From G963665185 sp049723905 (GTDB taxonomy: Bacteria > Desulfobacterota > Desulfovibrionia > Desulfovibrionales > Desulfovibrionaceae): a DNA stretch of 64,000 nucleotides. Of this stretch, positions 43,189 to 51,593 are shown in pieces (the first letter of the stretch is position 1; every line of letters starts with the position of its first letter). The stretch spans positions 3,286,001 to 3,350,000 of the forward strand of contig NZ_JBJKFD010000001.1 of NCBI RefSeq assembly GCF_049723905.1. Direction: 5' to 3'. A program made the position numbers and the translations under genes. The notes beneath the pieces were generated by a model. It was not told where the DNA came from. It was given only the letters and a program-made list of their open reading frames with translations, and did not search any database.

Positions 43189-43213
43189 GGGGCGGGCTTT
43201 GGCCCGCCCCTTT
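43189..43213 (+). other. Hairpin between dctP and dctQ
   Basis: GGGGCGGGC-TTTG-GCCCGCCCC followed by TTTC, 12 bp past the dctP stop. The stem is strong and the T-run short: partial termination or transcript stabilisation, favouring DctP over the membrane subunits. The remaining 195 bp to dctQ show no gene. Confidence 0.65.
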
Positions 43214-43408
43214 CAGGGCTTCGCCCGCCCTGGCAGTCGAGAAAGTGAATGGTGTTGTCGCTGCAAAGAAAATCAATCCCGACGTATCTGAACCACACAG
43301 GTACTTTGATTTTTTCCCGGCACACGCATTCGGTCGAACTTTCCCGGCAGCCTGTCGGTTTGGACTCTCCAATCACTCTGGACCCTTAAATACTACCTGG
43401 TACCGAGT

Positions 43409-43921
43409 ATGAATATTGCAAAAAAGTTTTTCACCAATTTCGAGGAAAACCTGTGCATGATTTTCCTTGGAACAATGGTCTTCGCCCTGACATTGCAGGT
43501 CTTCATGCGGTTCTTCCTGAGCTCGTCCCTGGCTTGGACGGAAGAGCTGTCCCGCTACACGTTTATCTGGTCAGTCTACATGGGTGGGGTTCTGGCCGTT
43601 AAACACGGGCAGCACGTCCGCATCACGGCCCAATTCATGGTGCTTTCCCCAAAATGCCGGGTAGGCCTTCGCATCTTTACCGATTGCGTCTGGATACTGG
43701 TCAACTTTTTCATTGCCTACCAGTCCTGTCTGGCCCTGGACAACGCCTTTGCCTTTCCCGAAGTCTCCCCGACCCTCGGAATCGTCAAAGGCTATGTGGA
43801 AGCCATGCTTCCCGCCAGCTTTCTGCTGATGAACCTGCGCCTCATCATGGGGTACTGGAAACTTTTCAAGGATCACGATCTGATGAGCCTGGCCCAGATC
43901 GGCGGAGGGGATGAAGCCTAA
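43409..43921 (+). CDS. dctQ: TRAP transporter small membrane subunit DctQ
   Basis: A 170-residue DctQ with four hydrophobic segments and the family motif QVFMRFFLSSSLAWTEELSRY near residues 31-51 (FMRFF, then WTEELSRY), plus VKHGQHVRI. It links DctP to DctM. Its stop overlaps the dctM start by one base. No clear ribosome site is seen at the ATG. Confidence 0.9.
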   Translation: MNIAKKFFTNFEENLCMIFLGTMVFALTLQVFMRFFLSSSLAWTEELSRYTFIWSVYMGGVLAVKHGQHVRITAQFMVLSPKCRVGLRIFTDCVWILVNFFIAYQSCLALDNAFAFPEVSPTLGIVKGYVEAMLPASFLLMNLRLIMGYWKLFKDHDLMSLAQIGGGDEA

Positions 43922-45219
43922 TGTCTACTCTTCCTCTTATCATTATCGTTCTGGTCGGCTGCTTCTTCATCGGGATGCCGATCTTCATGTCCCTGATCAT
44001 TTCGGCGATCGTGGCCATTGTCTCCTGCGGCTACCTTCCCCTGTCCATTATCCACAACTCCCTGTTCGACGGGGTCAACATCTTCCCCCTGCTGGCCATT
44101 CCCTGTTTCGTCATTGCCGGTACACTCATGGAGTACGGCAACATCACCAAGCAGATCATCGACGTGGTCAAGCAGGTGGTGGGACGGCTGCCCGGCGGTC
44201 TGGGCATCACCACCATCCTGGCCTGTACCTTTTTCGCCGCCATCTCCGGCTCGGGGCCGGGAACCGTGGCCGCCATCGGCACGCTGATGATTCCGTCCAT
44301 GGTGCGCAGCGGGTATTCGCCGTCCTATTCCGCGGCAGCCGCGTCCTCCGGCGGAACCATCGGCATCCTGCTGCCACCCAGTAACCCCATGATCATCTTC
44401 GCCATCCTTGCCAACGTCTCGGTAACTGCAATGTTCACCGCGGGCATCGTGCCGGGGCTGATCGTCGCCATGCTCATGGCCACCATGGCCATGGTCAAGG
44501 CCAAGATGGAAGGCGTGCAGGTGGACGAGTCGCTCCCTCCCTTCAGCATGAAGGTTTTCCTGGTAAGCCTGTACAAGGGCGCGCCCGCGCTGGCGACGCC
44601 GCTCCTCATACTCGGCTCCATCTATTCGGGCATGGCGACTCCTGTGGAAGCGTCCGTGGTGGCCATTGTCTGGGCGCTCTTTGTCGGCATTGTCATCAAC
44701 AAGGCGCTCACCTTCGACCACATCAAGAAGTCCCTGCTGGAAGGCGCCATGCTGTGCGGCACGGTTCTGCTCATCGTGGGCGCATCCACGCTCTTCGGCA
44801 AGATCCTCACCTACGAGCAGGCACCGCTCAAGCTGGCCAACCTGGTTCTGGGCGTTTCCAAGAACCCGCAGATCGTGCTGATCATGATCGTCGGCATACT
44901 CTACTTTCTGGGTATGTTCATGGAGACCCTCTCCACCATGATCATTCTGGCTCCGGTTCTGCTGCCCATGATCCGCAACCTGGGCATCGATCCCATCCAC
45001 TTTGGTGTGGTCATGGTCATCACCAACGAGGTCGCCATGCTGACACCGCCTTTGGGCGTGAACCTCTTTGTCTCTTCGCGGATTGCCAACCTTTCCGTGG
45101 AAAAGATCTCCGTGGCGGTTCTCCCCTATCTGGCCGTGCTTACAGCTGCCATCCTGCTTATCGTGTACTGCCCGTTCCTCAGCACCTGGTTGCCTGCTCT
45201 TATTGGAGCCGGCATGTAG
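43921..45219 (+). CDS. dctM: TRAP transporter large membrane subunit DctM
   Basis: The 432-residue ion-coupled permease has about twelve hydrophobic helices with DctM landmarks: FFAAISGSGPGTVAAIGTLMIP near residue 102 (AISGSGPGT), GGTIGILLPPSNPMIIFAIL near 143, and TPPLGVNLFVSSRIAN near 377. Sodium-driven uptake is the family mechanism. It ends the dctPQM operon at the terminator 45241-45280. Confidence 0.93.
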   Translation: MSTLPLIIIVLVGCFFIGMPIFMSLIISAIVAIVSCGYLPLSIIHNSLFDGVNIFPLLAIPCFVIAGTLMEYGNITKQIIDVVKQVVGRLPGGLGITTILACTFFAAISGSGPGTVAAIGTLMIPSMVRSGYSPSYSAAAASSGGTIGILLPPSNPMIIFAILANVSVTAMFTAGIVPGLIVAMLMATMAMVKAKMEGVQVDESLPPFSMKVFLVSLYKGAPALATPLLILGSIYSGMATPVEASVVAIVWALFVGIVINKALTFDHIKKSLLEGAMLCGTVLLIVGASTLFGKILTYEQAPLKLANLVLGVSKNPQIVLIMIVGILYFLGMFMETLSTMIILAPVLLPMIRNLGIDPIHFGVVMVITNEVAMLTPPLGVNLFVSSRIANLSVEKISVAVLPYLAVLTAAILLIVYCPFLSTWLPALIGAGM

Positions 45220-45240
45220 GACGGAGTACCTTCTGGATAG

Positions 45241-45280
45241 TAAAGGCCTCGTCGCGTAACGCGCGACGAGGCCTTTTTTG
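45241..45280 (+). terminator. Terminator of dctPQM
   Basis: AAAGGCCTCGTCGCG and CGCGACGAGGCCTTT pair around TAACG, followed by TTTT. Confidence 0.9.
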
Positions 45281-45286
45281 TGTGGG

Positions 45287-45412
45287 CAGGGTGCTGAAAA
45301 AGGCACGATAGCGGCGTTGCTGCACATTTCCGCATCGCGGGCCGTATTTGATATACTGTCCTCGCTCGCGGAAATGCTTGCGTCTGGCTCTCGCACCTTT
45401 TTGAGCACCCTG
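45287..45412. repeat. Palindromic repeat A, copy 6 (GGGCC core)
   Basis: Outer arms CAGGGTGCT and AGCACCCTG pair. The inner arms CATTTCCGC and GCGGAAATG flank the GGGCCGTATTTGATATACTG core shared with copy 1. It abuts copy 7. Confidence 0.87.
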
Positions 45413-45538
45413 CAGGATGTTGAAAAAGGCACGATAGCGGCGTTGCTGCGGAAAATTGACTTCGCTCGTGTACATAAGAGTACACGTCGCGACTCAATTT
45501 CCCTGGCGCCTTGTTCTCGCACCTTTTTGAACACCCTG
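45413..45538. repeat. Palindromic repeat A, copy 7
   Basis: Outer arms CAGGATGTT and AACACCCTG with one mismatch. Core GTGTACATAAGAGTACAC. It is in direct tandem with copy 6. From 45539 to 45736 the sequence turns AT-rich and shows no gene. Confidence 0.87.
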
Positions 45539-45736
45539 TGTGGAAGTTCGGCAGGCAAGAGGATTTAACGCCGTTACAGCGAAAATGGCTTCGCCTTTTT
45601 TAGAAAGGTAAAAAAGGATAAATTGGAGGCTGTTTTTTTGCAACTTGGGCATAGATTTTAGAATTGATTTGGTGTAACTTTTTTATAAAAAATATTTATT
45701 TATAACTACGTATCGAGATATAACATCGGGGAAACT

Positions 45737-46960
45737 ATGTGCGATTTGGGTCGTGCTACTAATCTGCTTAAATTTTTATACCATTTGTATAATGGTATCC
45801 CTTTTGTAAAAATCAAGCATTGTATAAATGAGCCATTGAGGCACCCTAAGGTATCAGATCTTTATTTTAGCAGAGAGCTTGACGTAGGCTCTATTGTAAC
45901 AACATCTGGGTATCTTTCAAAATATTGTCAGTACTTTAAGCCTGCTTCCTATGTGTCTCATGTTTATCAGCCCACTGAATGTAGATATAGTAGATCTTCC
46001 ATACACGGAACGGGGACGTCTTACAGTAGGCAGACTATTAAAATTGGTGCTTCTCGCCCAACCTATTTCCCCGTGCAAGCTTTGCCAAATTGGGAAGTGT
46101 CTGCTGACGACTCATATAAAATAGCCTTCTTATATCCAGAGTCTTTTACTCGGTTTCTCCAATGTTCAGATTTAGATAAAAAAAATATATTAGAACAATA
46201 TAAGGCGATACCTGTTTTGCTTTCTAATTTCGACTTTAATCGACTTACAGATCGATGGTTGAGTAAAATAACAGCACGAATTGTCCCCCTTCCGGACGAT
46301 GCTCAGAAAAAATTTTTCGAAATCTCTGGAGATTCAAATGCAGAAGGTAAGTGGAAAGAAAGTTTAGAATTACTTATGTACTCGCACTTTAGGCCAAGTT
46401 CAGAATTAATTGGATTTGCGCTAGATGGGAGGCAACGTTTTGAATACTCTATTGATAAAGATAAAAAAAACGATTTTTCAGTTGGGGCTTATGTCGAAGG
46501 CCATTTTATAAATACCCCTGAAAATATGTATAATTATGACTTCGGTTGTTTTATACCACGAGTTCAAACTTCCTCACCAATTACGAACCCTAGTAATGAG
46601 TTTAATAATAGAATATATGGTTTGGCGAAAAATAAAGGGCTATATGTTGATGATTACAATGTATCGTTTGTTCGGCACTATGTTAGAGATGACACTATAA
46701 CAATACTGCAAAAAAATAATATTTTTAGTTTATATACCGATTTGCCATTACTCAATGAAAGGTCAGCAAAGAAAAAATATGATGAAATGGTAGGCTTGTA
46801 CCATCGATTACGAATAAATGTCTGCAAGCAGCTAAAGCAAGAAAAATGTACTAATGTGAAATTTTTTTTGGATTTTATTTGGGACTATAGAAAAGTTTGC
46901 GCTTTTGATAAGCGAGGCTTAAAGAATAAATTTATAGAAAATTTAAACAATTATAAATAG
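45737..46960 (+). CDS. AT-rich orphan gene, unknown function
   Basis: A 407-residue protein I do not recognise. Codon use is strongly AT-biased compared with the GC-rich neighbours, indicating transfer. GGGGA lies before the ATG. There is no signal peptide or membrane helix; the protein is rich in Tyr, Phe, Asn and Lys. A segment RYSRSSIHGTGTSYSRQTIKI (near residue 85) and a GxYVEGHF region have no match I can name. The downstream side is an AT-rich strip and then the IS element at 47063. AT-rich orphans beside IS elements are often defence or phage-derived, but nothing in it proves that. Confidence 0.6.
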   Translation: MCDLGRATNLLKFLYHLYNGIPFVKIKHCINEPLRHPKVSDLYFSRELDVGSIVTTSGYLSKYCQYFKPASYVSHVYQPTECRYSRSSIHGTGTSYSRQTIKIGASRPTYFPVQALPNWEVSADDSYKIAFLYPESFTRFLQCSDLDKKNILEQYKAIPVLLSNFDFNRLTDRWLSKITARIVPLPDDAQKKFFEISGDSNAEGKWKESLELLMYSHFRPSSELIGFALDGRQRFEYSIDKDKKNDFSVGAYVEGHFINTPENMYNYDFGCFIPRVQTSSPITNPSNEFNNRIYGLAKNKGLYVDDYNVSFVRHYVRDDTITILQKNNIFSLYTDLPLLNERSAKKKYDEMVGLYHRLRINVCKQLKQEKCTNVKFFLDFIWDYRKVCAFDKRGLKNKFIENLNNYK

Positions 46961-47062
46961 TATAACGGTGTCTAATATTTAATAATTGACTGGAGAAATA
47001 GTGAATTTTATTAAAATAGTAGTTTCGCTTCTCCGCTCGATAAATGTATAGTTTCTAGATAC

Positions 47063-47890
47063 GTGTCGTCAAATTATTGTAGCCACAATACTATGCACCG
47101 AATCTGAATCGCCGCAAGGAAGGACGAGGCCCTTTTGGCGTATCGCGTGGCAATACCTCGCCATCTCTTGAGATGCAAAAATGCGTTTTCGACAATATGC
47201 CGTAGTTTATACAAGTATTTGTCATAATCGCGTTGTTTCTTCCGCTTTTTTTTTGGGGGGCGGAATGACCGGAGTTGCTTCCATGTTTTCGACCTTGTTG
47301 ATGATTTCATCCGTATCATACCCTTTGTCTGCCAAAAGAAAGTCAGCTTCAAATCCATCAATCAGGCAACAGGCCTCTGCGCAATCAGCTTTGGTACCTT
47401 CTGTAATAGAAACTCGGACCGGCAAACCAAGCGCATCCACGGCCAAGTGTATCTTGGTGTTGAGCCCCCTTTTGTGCGGCTCATTGCTTGGTTGCCTCCA
47501 ACCGCCCCAGCCGCATGTGGATGAACCTTACAATGGCTTGCATCAATCATCAGCCATTCAAAGTCCGGCTCCACCATCAACTCCTCCAGCAGGCCTTCCC
47601 ACACGCCACGATCCCGCCATCGGCAAAATCTGCGTTGTGTGTTTTTCCAGTGACCGTAATCCGGTGGGAGATCGCGCCAGGGTGCGCCTGTGCGGAGTCT
47701 CCAAAAGACCGCGTTGATGAATAATCTGTTGTCTGTTGCGGGGCGACCAACAGAGCCTTTTCGTCCTGGAAGATGTGGCTTCAGAGCGTCCCAAATTCTG
47801 TCGCGAATGTCGTGTCGTCTGTGTGCTAGCATTCGATCCTCCGTGTTCGACTTAAAGGGGGATAGCATAATTTCTTTAATTTGACGACAC
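47063..47890 (-). mobile_element. IS5-family (IS427-like) insertion sequence
   Basis: An 828-bp element bounded by GTGTCGTCAAATTA-type inverted ends: GTGTCGTCAAATTATTG at 47063 and the reverse complement of TTTAATTTGACGACAC ending at 47890. The flanks TTCTAGATA (left) and TATCTAGAA (right) are themselves inverted, so insertion was probably in or beside a CTAG-type target. It carries one transposase in several frames. Confidence 0.88.
47074..47868 (-). pseudogene. IS427-type transposase, frames broken
   Basis: The N-terminal frame (from ATG 47868) carries the IS5 helix-turn-helix and the first catalytic aspartate (WLMIDASHCKVHPHAAGAVGGNQ). It is followed, after an AAAAGGGGG stretch, by a second frame HLAVDALGLPVRVSITEGTKADC with LLADKGYDTD (second aspartate). 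A third frame, DYDKYLYKLRHIVENAFLHLKRW, carries the C-terminal DDE glutamate region. The first shift is normal for IS427 (programmed). The second falls at nine consecutive A preceded by six C, where one extra base breaks the frame; unless slippage corrects it, the transposase is dead. Confidence 0.82.
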
Positions 47891-48154
47891 TATCTAGAAG
47901 ATCAACAAGCCTTCCAGGTAGTAATTGACCATTCAGCTTGCCCGGTAGTTGCCCAGGTTGCCGCCATCATGGGCTATAACGCAGACGATGGCCAGTCCCG
48001 GTCCGCCCCTCCGTGCTCTCGGGGGCGGGGTTGTTCATCCTGCGTTTCTGGTAATAGAGTTGTTAAGGACCAGTCTCTAAGGCGGACGCTAGAATCTTAA
48101 AGTAGGTAACCCCCAATAGGGATTACCTACTTGTCTGCTAGCCGTTTCCGAAGG

Positions 48155-49465
48155 TTATGCGCCGATGGCCTCGGCGAGGATCTGGATGATGTGCTTTACC
48201 GGCATATCGGTCCCTCCGTTGCGCCTGCGCAGGCCGTCCCGGAGTTGCAGGATGCAGCCGGGGCAGGCCGTGGCGATGACGTCGGCGTTCGTGGTTGCGG
48301 CGTCTTCGATCTTTGGGGCCTGAATCTGTTTGGACCGCTCCATGTTGGCAAGGCAGTATGTACCGCCGAGCCCGCAGCAGGCCTCGGGGTGCCGCATTTC
48401 GCTGATCATGTTTCCAGTCGCCGTCTCCAGCACTCGGCGGGGTTCGTTGATCAGCTTCTGGGCTTTCCGCAGGTGGCAGGGGTCGTGGTAGGTCGCCGAG
48501 AGCTTTGCCGTCTTCGAGAGCAGCGGGACCAGGCGGTCCAGGTCCGTGTCGGTCGCCAGGAATTCGGTGATGTCCCTGGTGCGCGAGGCGATGTTCTTCA
48601 GCCCGGTCGCCAGGGCGGGATCGTCGCCGAACCGGTCCATATAGCCGTGTTTGAGCATGTGGCCGCATGAGGCGCAGGCAGTGACGATGGGCACCTCCAT
48701 GCCGTCCTTGGCCAGGGCGCCGATGTTCCGTTCGGCCTGCTTGCGCACTATCTCGTGCTCCCCGGTGGCGAGCATGGGCATGCCACAGCAGGTCTGCCTG
48801 GACGGCACCTCGACGGCGATGCCGAGGGCGTTGAGGACCTTGACCAGGCTGTGGCCGATTTCGGTCATGAAGTAATTGGTCATGCAGCCGGTGAAGAAGA
48901 CCACCTTCGGTTGGTCCGGGCTTCCGGCGAACTGGACCTCGTCCCTGAACGGTCTGGCCGCCAGTTGCGGCACGTACTGGTCCTTGTCCACCATGGGCAT
49001 GGAGAAACGGCGGTACAACCCGCTCGTTTCGGGCACGGCCTTGAAGGCCAGTTTCTGCGCCATGGCGCCGATCTTGGCCCCCGCGTCGAGCACTCCCCGG
49101 GGCATGGACAGGGTCTGTCCCACGGCCTTTTTGATGAGGGGCACACCCAGCTTTTCGGCATAGGCCTCGCGTACGGCGATGACCACCTTGTCCGCCCGCG
49201 CCCCGCTGGAGCACTGGCTCACACAGCCGGTGCACAGCAGACAGTTGTCGAAAAGTTCGCGGGTGTGCGCGTCGAACTCCAGCTCGCCGCGGGTCAGGCT
49301 TTCGGCGATGGCGATCTTGCCCCGGGCCGTATATCGCTCCATGGGCGTCACGGCGAACACCGGACAGACGGTTCGGCATTCGCCGCAACGGATGCATTTG
49401 TCGGTTTCGTTTTTGACCAGCTTTTGTAGCGCGGCCATTTTTTCGGCTTGGGTCTGTTTCTTCAT
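48155..49465 (-). CDS. Glycolate/D-lactate oxidase-type Fe-S subunit (GlcF-like)
   Basis: A 436-residue Fe-S subunit: two N-terminal [4Fe-4S] motifs, CIRCGECRTVCP near residue 24 and CLLCTGCVSQC near 75, then two CCG domains (TCCGMPML...CASCGHML and ACCGLGGTYC...CPGC). Such subunits pass electrons from an FAD hydroxyacid dehydrogenase to quinone or another carrier. It starts 3 bp after the FAD subunit gene, with which it forms an operon. Substrate could be D-lactate, glycolate or another 2-hydroxyacid. The block is noticeably GC-richer than the sequence on either side of the IS. Confidence 0.88.
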   Translation of the reverse strand: MKKQTQAEKMAALQKLVKNETDKCIRCGECRTVCPVFAVTPMERYTARGKIAIAESLTRGELEFDAHTRELFDNCLLCTGCVSQCSSGARADKVVIAVREAYAEKLGVPLIKKAVGQTLSMPRGVLDAGAKIGAMAQKLAFKAVPETSGLYRRFSMPMVDKDQYVPQLAARPFRDEVQFAGSPDQPKVVFFTGCMTNYFMTEIGHSLVKVLNALGIAVEVPSRQTCCGMPMLATGEHEIVRKQAERNIGALAKDGMEVPIVTACASCGHMLKHGYMDRFGDDPALATGLKNIASRTRDITEFLATDTDLDRLVPLLSKTAKLSATYHDPCHLRKAQKLINEPRRVLETATGNMISEMRHPEACCGLGGTYCLANMERSKQIQAPKIEDAATTNADVIATACPGCILQLRDGLRRRNGGTDMPVKHIIQILAEAIGA

Positions 49466-49468
49466 GGT

Positions 49469-50845
49469 TTATCCCCTGGGCATGACTTTGCCCGGATTGA
49501 GCAACCCCTTGGGGTCAAGCAGCGTCTTGAAGCTACGCATCAGGTTCATGGTCGGCTCGTCGATGTTCCAGTGCAGGTTTTGCACCTTGACGCAACCGAT
49601 GCCGTGTTCCGCGGCGATGCGGCCTTCGAGCTCCACCACTGCCGCGACCACTTCCTGCTTGGCCACCATGGGGAAGGGACCGCCGTCCTTGCCGGTGGTC
49701 ATGCCGATGTGGATGTTGCCGTCGCCGTAGTGGCCGAAGTTGGCGATGATGATGTGGTGGCGCTCGGCGATTTCATCCAGCTTGCGGATCATGGCCGGGA
49801 TGCGGGCGATGGGCACCGATATGTCGTCATCCTCCCATTCCGTGGCGATCTCGCACAGGGCGAAGGAGAGGGCGCGGCGCGCTTTCCAGAGGTCCTCGCG
49901 GTCCTCGTCCGACTGCGCCTTGCGGAAGGTGATGACGCCGCACTTCTCGCAGGCGGCCTCGATCTTTGCCGCCTCGGCGTCGAGGTACTGATCCGGCCCG
50001 TCCACCTCTATGAGCAGCAGCGCGCCTTCCTCGGGCTTCGCGCCGAAGGCGATGGCCTTTTCCACGGCCTCCAGGGAGATGCGGTCCAGGAATTCCAGGG
50101 TGGCCGGGCGCACGCCGGTGGCGTAGATGGCGCTGACGGCCTCGGCCGCCTTTTCCAGGGTGGAGAAGGTGGCGGTCATGGTCCTGCGGGCTTCCGGCCT
50201 GGGCACGACCTTGAGCACGGCCTTGGTGATGACGCCGAGGGTTCCCTCGGAGCCGACGAAGAGTTCGGTCAGGTTGTAGCCCGCCACGTCCTTGATGCAT
50301 TTGGAGCCCGTCCGGACGATCTCGCCCGTGGGCAGGACCACTTCCAGGCCCATGACGTACTGCTTGGTCACGCCGTACTTGACGGCGCGGATGCCGCCCG
50401 CGTTTTCCGCAATGTTGCCGCCGATGGTGGCGAAGGCGATGGAGGCGGGGTCGGGCGGATACATCAGGCCGATGCGGTCTACCTCGGTCTGGAGGTCCTT
50501 GACCACCACGCCGGGCTCAAGGATGACGAGGAAGTTGTCCCGGTCGATTTCGAGAATCCGGTTGAAGCGGTCCATGGCCATGACGATGCCGCCCTGGACC
50601 GGGACGCAGCCGCCGGTGTAGCCGCTGCCGCCGCCACGCGGCGTGACCGGAACGTCATACGCATACGCCAGCTTCATGATTTCCGCCACTTCCTCCGTGC
50701 TCTTGGGCGAAACCATGCCTTCGGGCTTGGCGCGCTTTTCCGGGTTGGCGTCATAGGAATAGGCGACCATGTCCTCCGGAGAGAAGGAGCAGCGGTCCTT
50801 GCCGAGGAGAGCTTCGAGTTTGTTGATGAATTCTTGGTGCAACAT
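49469..50845 (-). CDS. FAD-linked 2-hydroxyacid dehydrogenase (GlcD-like)
   Basis: A 458-residue FAD-binding PCMH-type oxidase subunit. FAD loops: VTPRGGGSGYTGGCVP near residue 68, GGNIAENAGGIRAVKYG near 145, and FVGSEGTLGVIT near 200. The C-terminal domain has the catalytic histidine-rich NFGHYGDGNIHI and AEHGIG. D-lactate or glycolate oxidation is typical. GGAG precedes the ATG. It is read with the Fe-S subunit and lies downstream of the MFS gene, with two decayed transporter genes between. Confidence 0.9.
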   Translation of the reverse strand: MLHQEFINKLEALLGKDRCSFSPEDMVAYSYDANPEKRAKPEGMVSPKSTEEVAEIMKLAYAYDVPVTPRGGGSGYTGGCVPVQGGIVMAMDRFNRILEIDRDNFLVILEPGVVVKDLQTEVDRIGLMYPPDPASIAFATIGGNIAENAGGIRAVKYGVTKQYVMGLEVVLPTGEIVRTGSKCIKDVAGYNLTELFVGSEGTLGVITKAVLKVVPRPEARRTMTATFSTLEKAAEAVSAIYATGVRPATLEFLDRISLEAVEKAIAFGAKPEEGALLLIEVDGPDQYLDAEAAKIEAACEKCGVITFRKAQSDEDREDLWKARRALSFALCEIATEWEDDDISVPIARIPAMIRKLDEIAERHHIIIANFGHYGDGNIHIGMTTGKDGGPFPMVAKQEVVAAVVELEGRIAAEHGIGCVKVQNLHWNIDEPTMNLMRSFKTLLDPKGLLNPGKVMPRG

Positions 50846-50884
50846 ACATGCTCCAACAGTGAGTTGTGGGTTGATAGACGTTGG

Positions 50885-51139
50885 CTACTCCGTCGCCGTC
50901 AGGTTGAGCGAGACGACGCCGACCAGGATGATGGCTACGCTGATGAATTTTCTGAGCGTGATGCTTTCGTTGAACAGGATCACGCCGAGCACGGAGGTCG
51001 CGATGATGCCGACTCCGGACCAGATGGCGTAGGCCACCCCGAGTTCGATCTCCTTGACGGCCATGGTGCCGCCGAGCTCCAGCGCAATGGCGGAGTAGAG
51101 CTGCACCCAGCAGTCCTTCACCAGGGTGACGCCGAGCAT
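50885..51139 (-). pseudogene. SMR (EmrE-like) transporter remnant lacking TM2
   Basis: An 84-residue frame reading like a small multidrug-resistance protein with an internal deletion. LYSAIALELGGTMAVK corresponds to TM1 with its essential glutamate, but the next residues are EIELGVAYAIWSGVGI, which is the start of TM3; TM4 (FISVAIILVGVVSLNL) is present. The ~35 residues holding TM2 and its loop are missing in frame, so a normal four-helix dimer cannot form. The frame follows the symporter remnant directly. Confidence 0.65.
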
Positions 51140-51528
51140 TTATTCGGTCTCCCGCGCCCGCAGGGGCACAAAGCTGGGGGGAAAGAAAAACAGGGCCGCG
51201 CTCAGGAGCTGGCTGGCCGTGTAGCCGATGTAGGCCAGGATGGTGGTGAGGGTGCTGACGAGGCGGACTCTGGTGCCGTGCCGCTGCTCGATGAGGTCCG
51301 AATAGGTGATGTGGCGATGCCGATCTGGTAGGACTTCTCCGCCGTTCCCATGATGGCGGCGCCGCCCACCCAGGACGACATCCAGAGGGCGGCCAGCGAC
51401 AGGGTGCCCGCCCCGCGCCCACCGACGTAGTAGTCCTCCGTGGTCTTCTGCTTTCTGTTCGCGTGGAGGGCGATGGCGAGCAACGAGCAGAAGTAGAGCA
51501 TCAGCACTGTGTAGTCGATCGCTTCCAT
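51140..51528 (-). pseudogene. Sodium:solute symporter (SSS) remnant
   Basis: From ATG 51528 the frame reads a normal SSS N-terminus (DYTVLMLYFCSLLAIALHA, then TTEDYYVGGRGAG and WMSSWVGGAAIMG). After GTAEKSYQIGI homology continues in another frame (YSDLIEQRHGTRVRL, ILAYIGYTASQL), then jumps to a symporter-like C-terminal tail ending PSFVPLRARETE. So there is a frameshift and loss of most of the ~500-residue permease. GAGAGGG still precedes the ATG. It is a decayed carrier, possibly once the partner of the oxidase genes. Confidence 0.7.
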
Positions 51529-51593
51529 GCCACCCTCTCTTGTTGCACATGGCCGGACAGGACGGGCCTGTCCGGCCGTTGCGGGTTACGCGG

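Noticed and set aside
45287..45538. Tandem repeats as a possible CRISPR array
   Set aside because: Only two ~125-bp palindromes of different core type with no spacers; no cas genes in the window.
43918..45558. A 546-codon open frame on the minus strand
   Set aside because: It is antisense to dctM and runs through two palindromic repeats and a terminator.
48155..50845. The GlcDF-like oxidase as a sulfolactate dehydrogenase feeding suyAB
   Set aside because: Nothing in its sequence distinguishes sulfolactate from lactate or glycolate, and it sits in a separate IS-bounded block 24 kb away.
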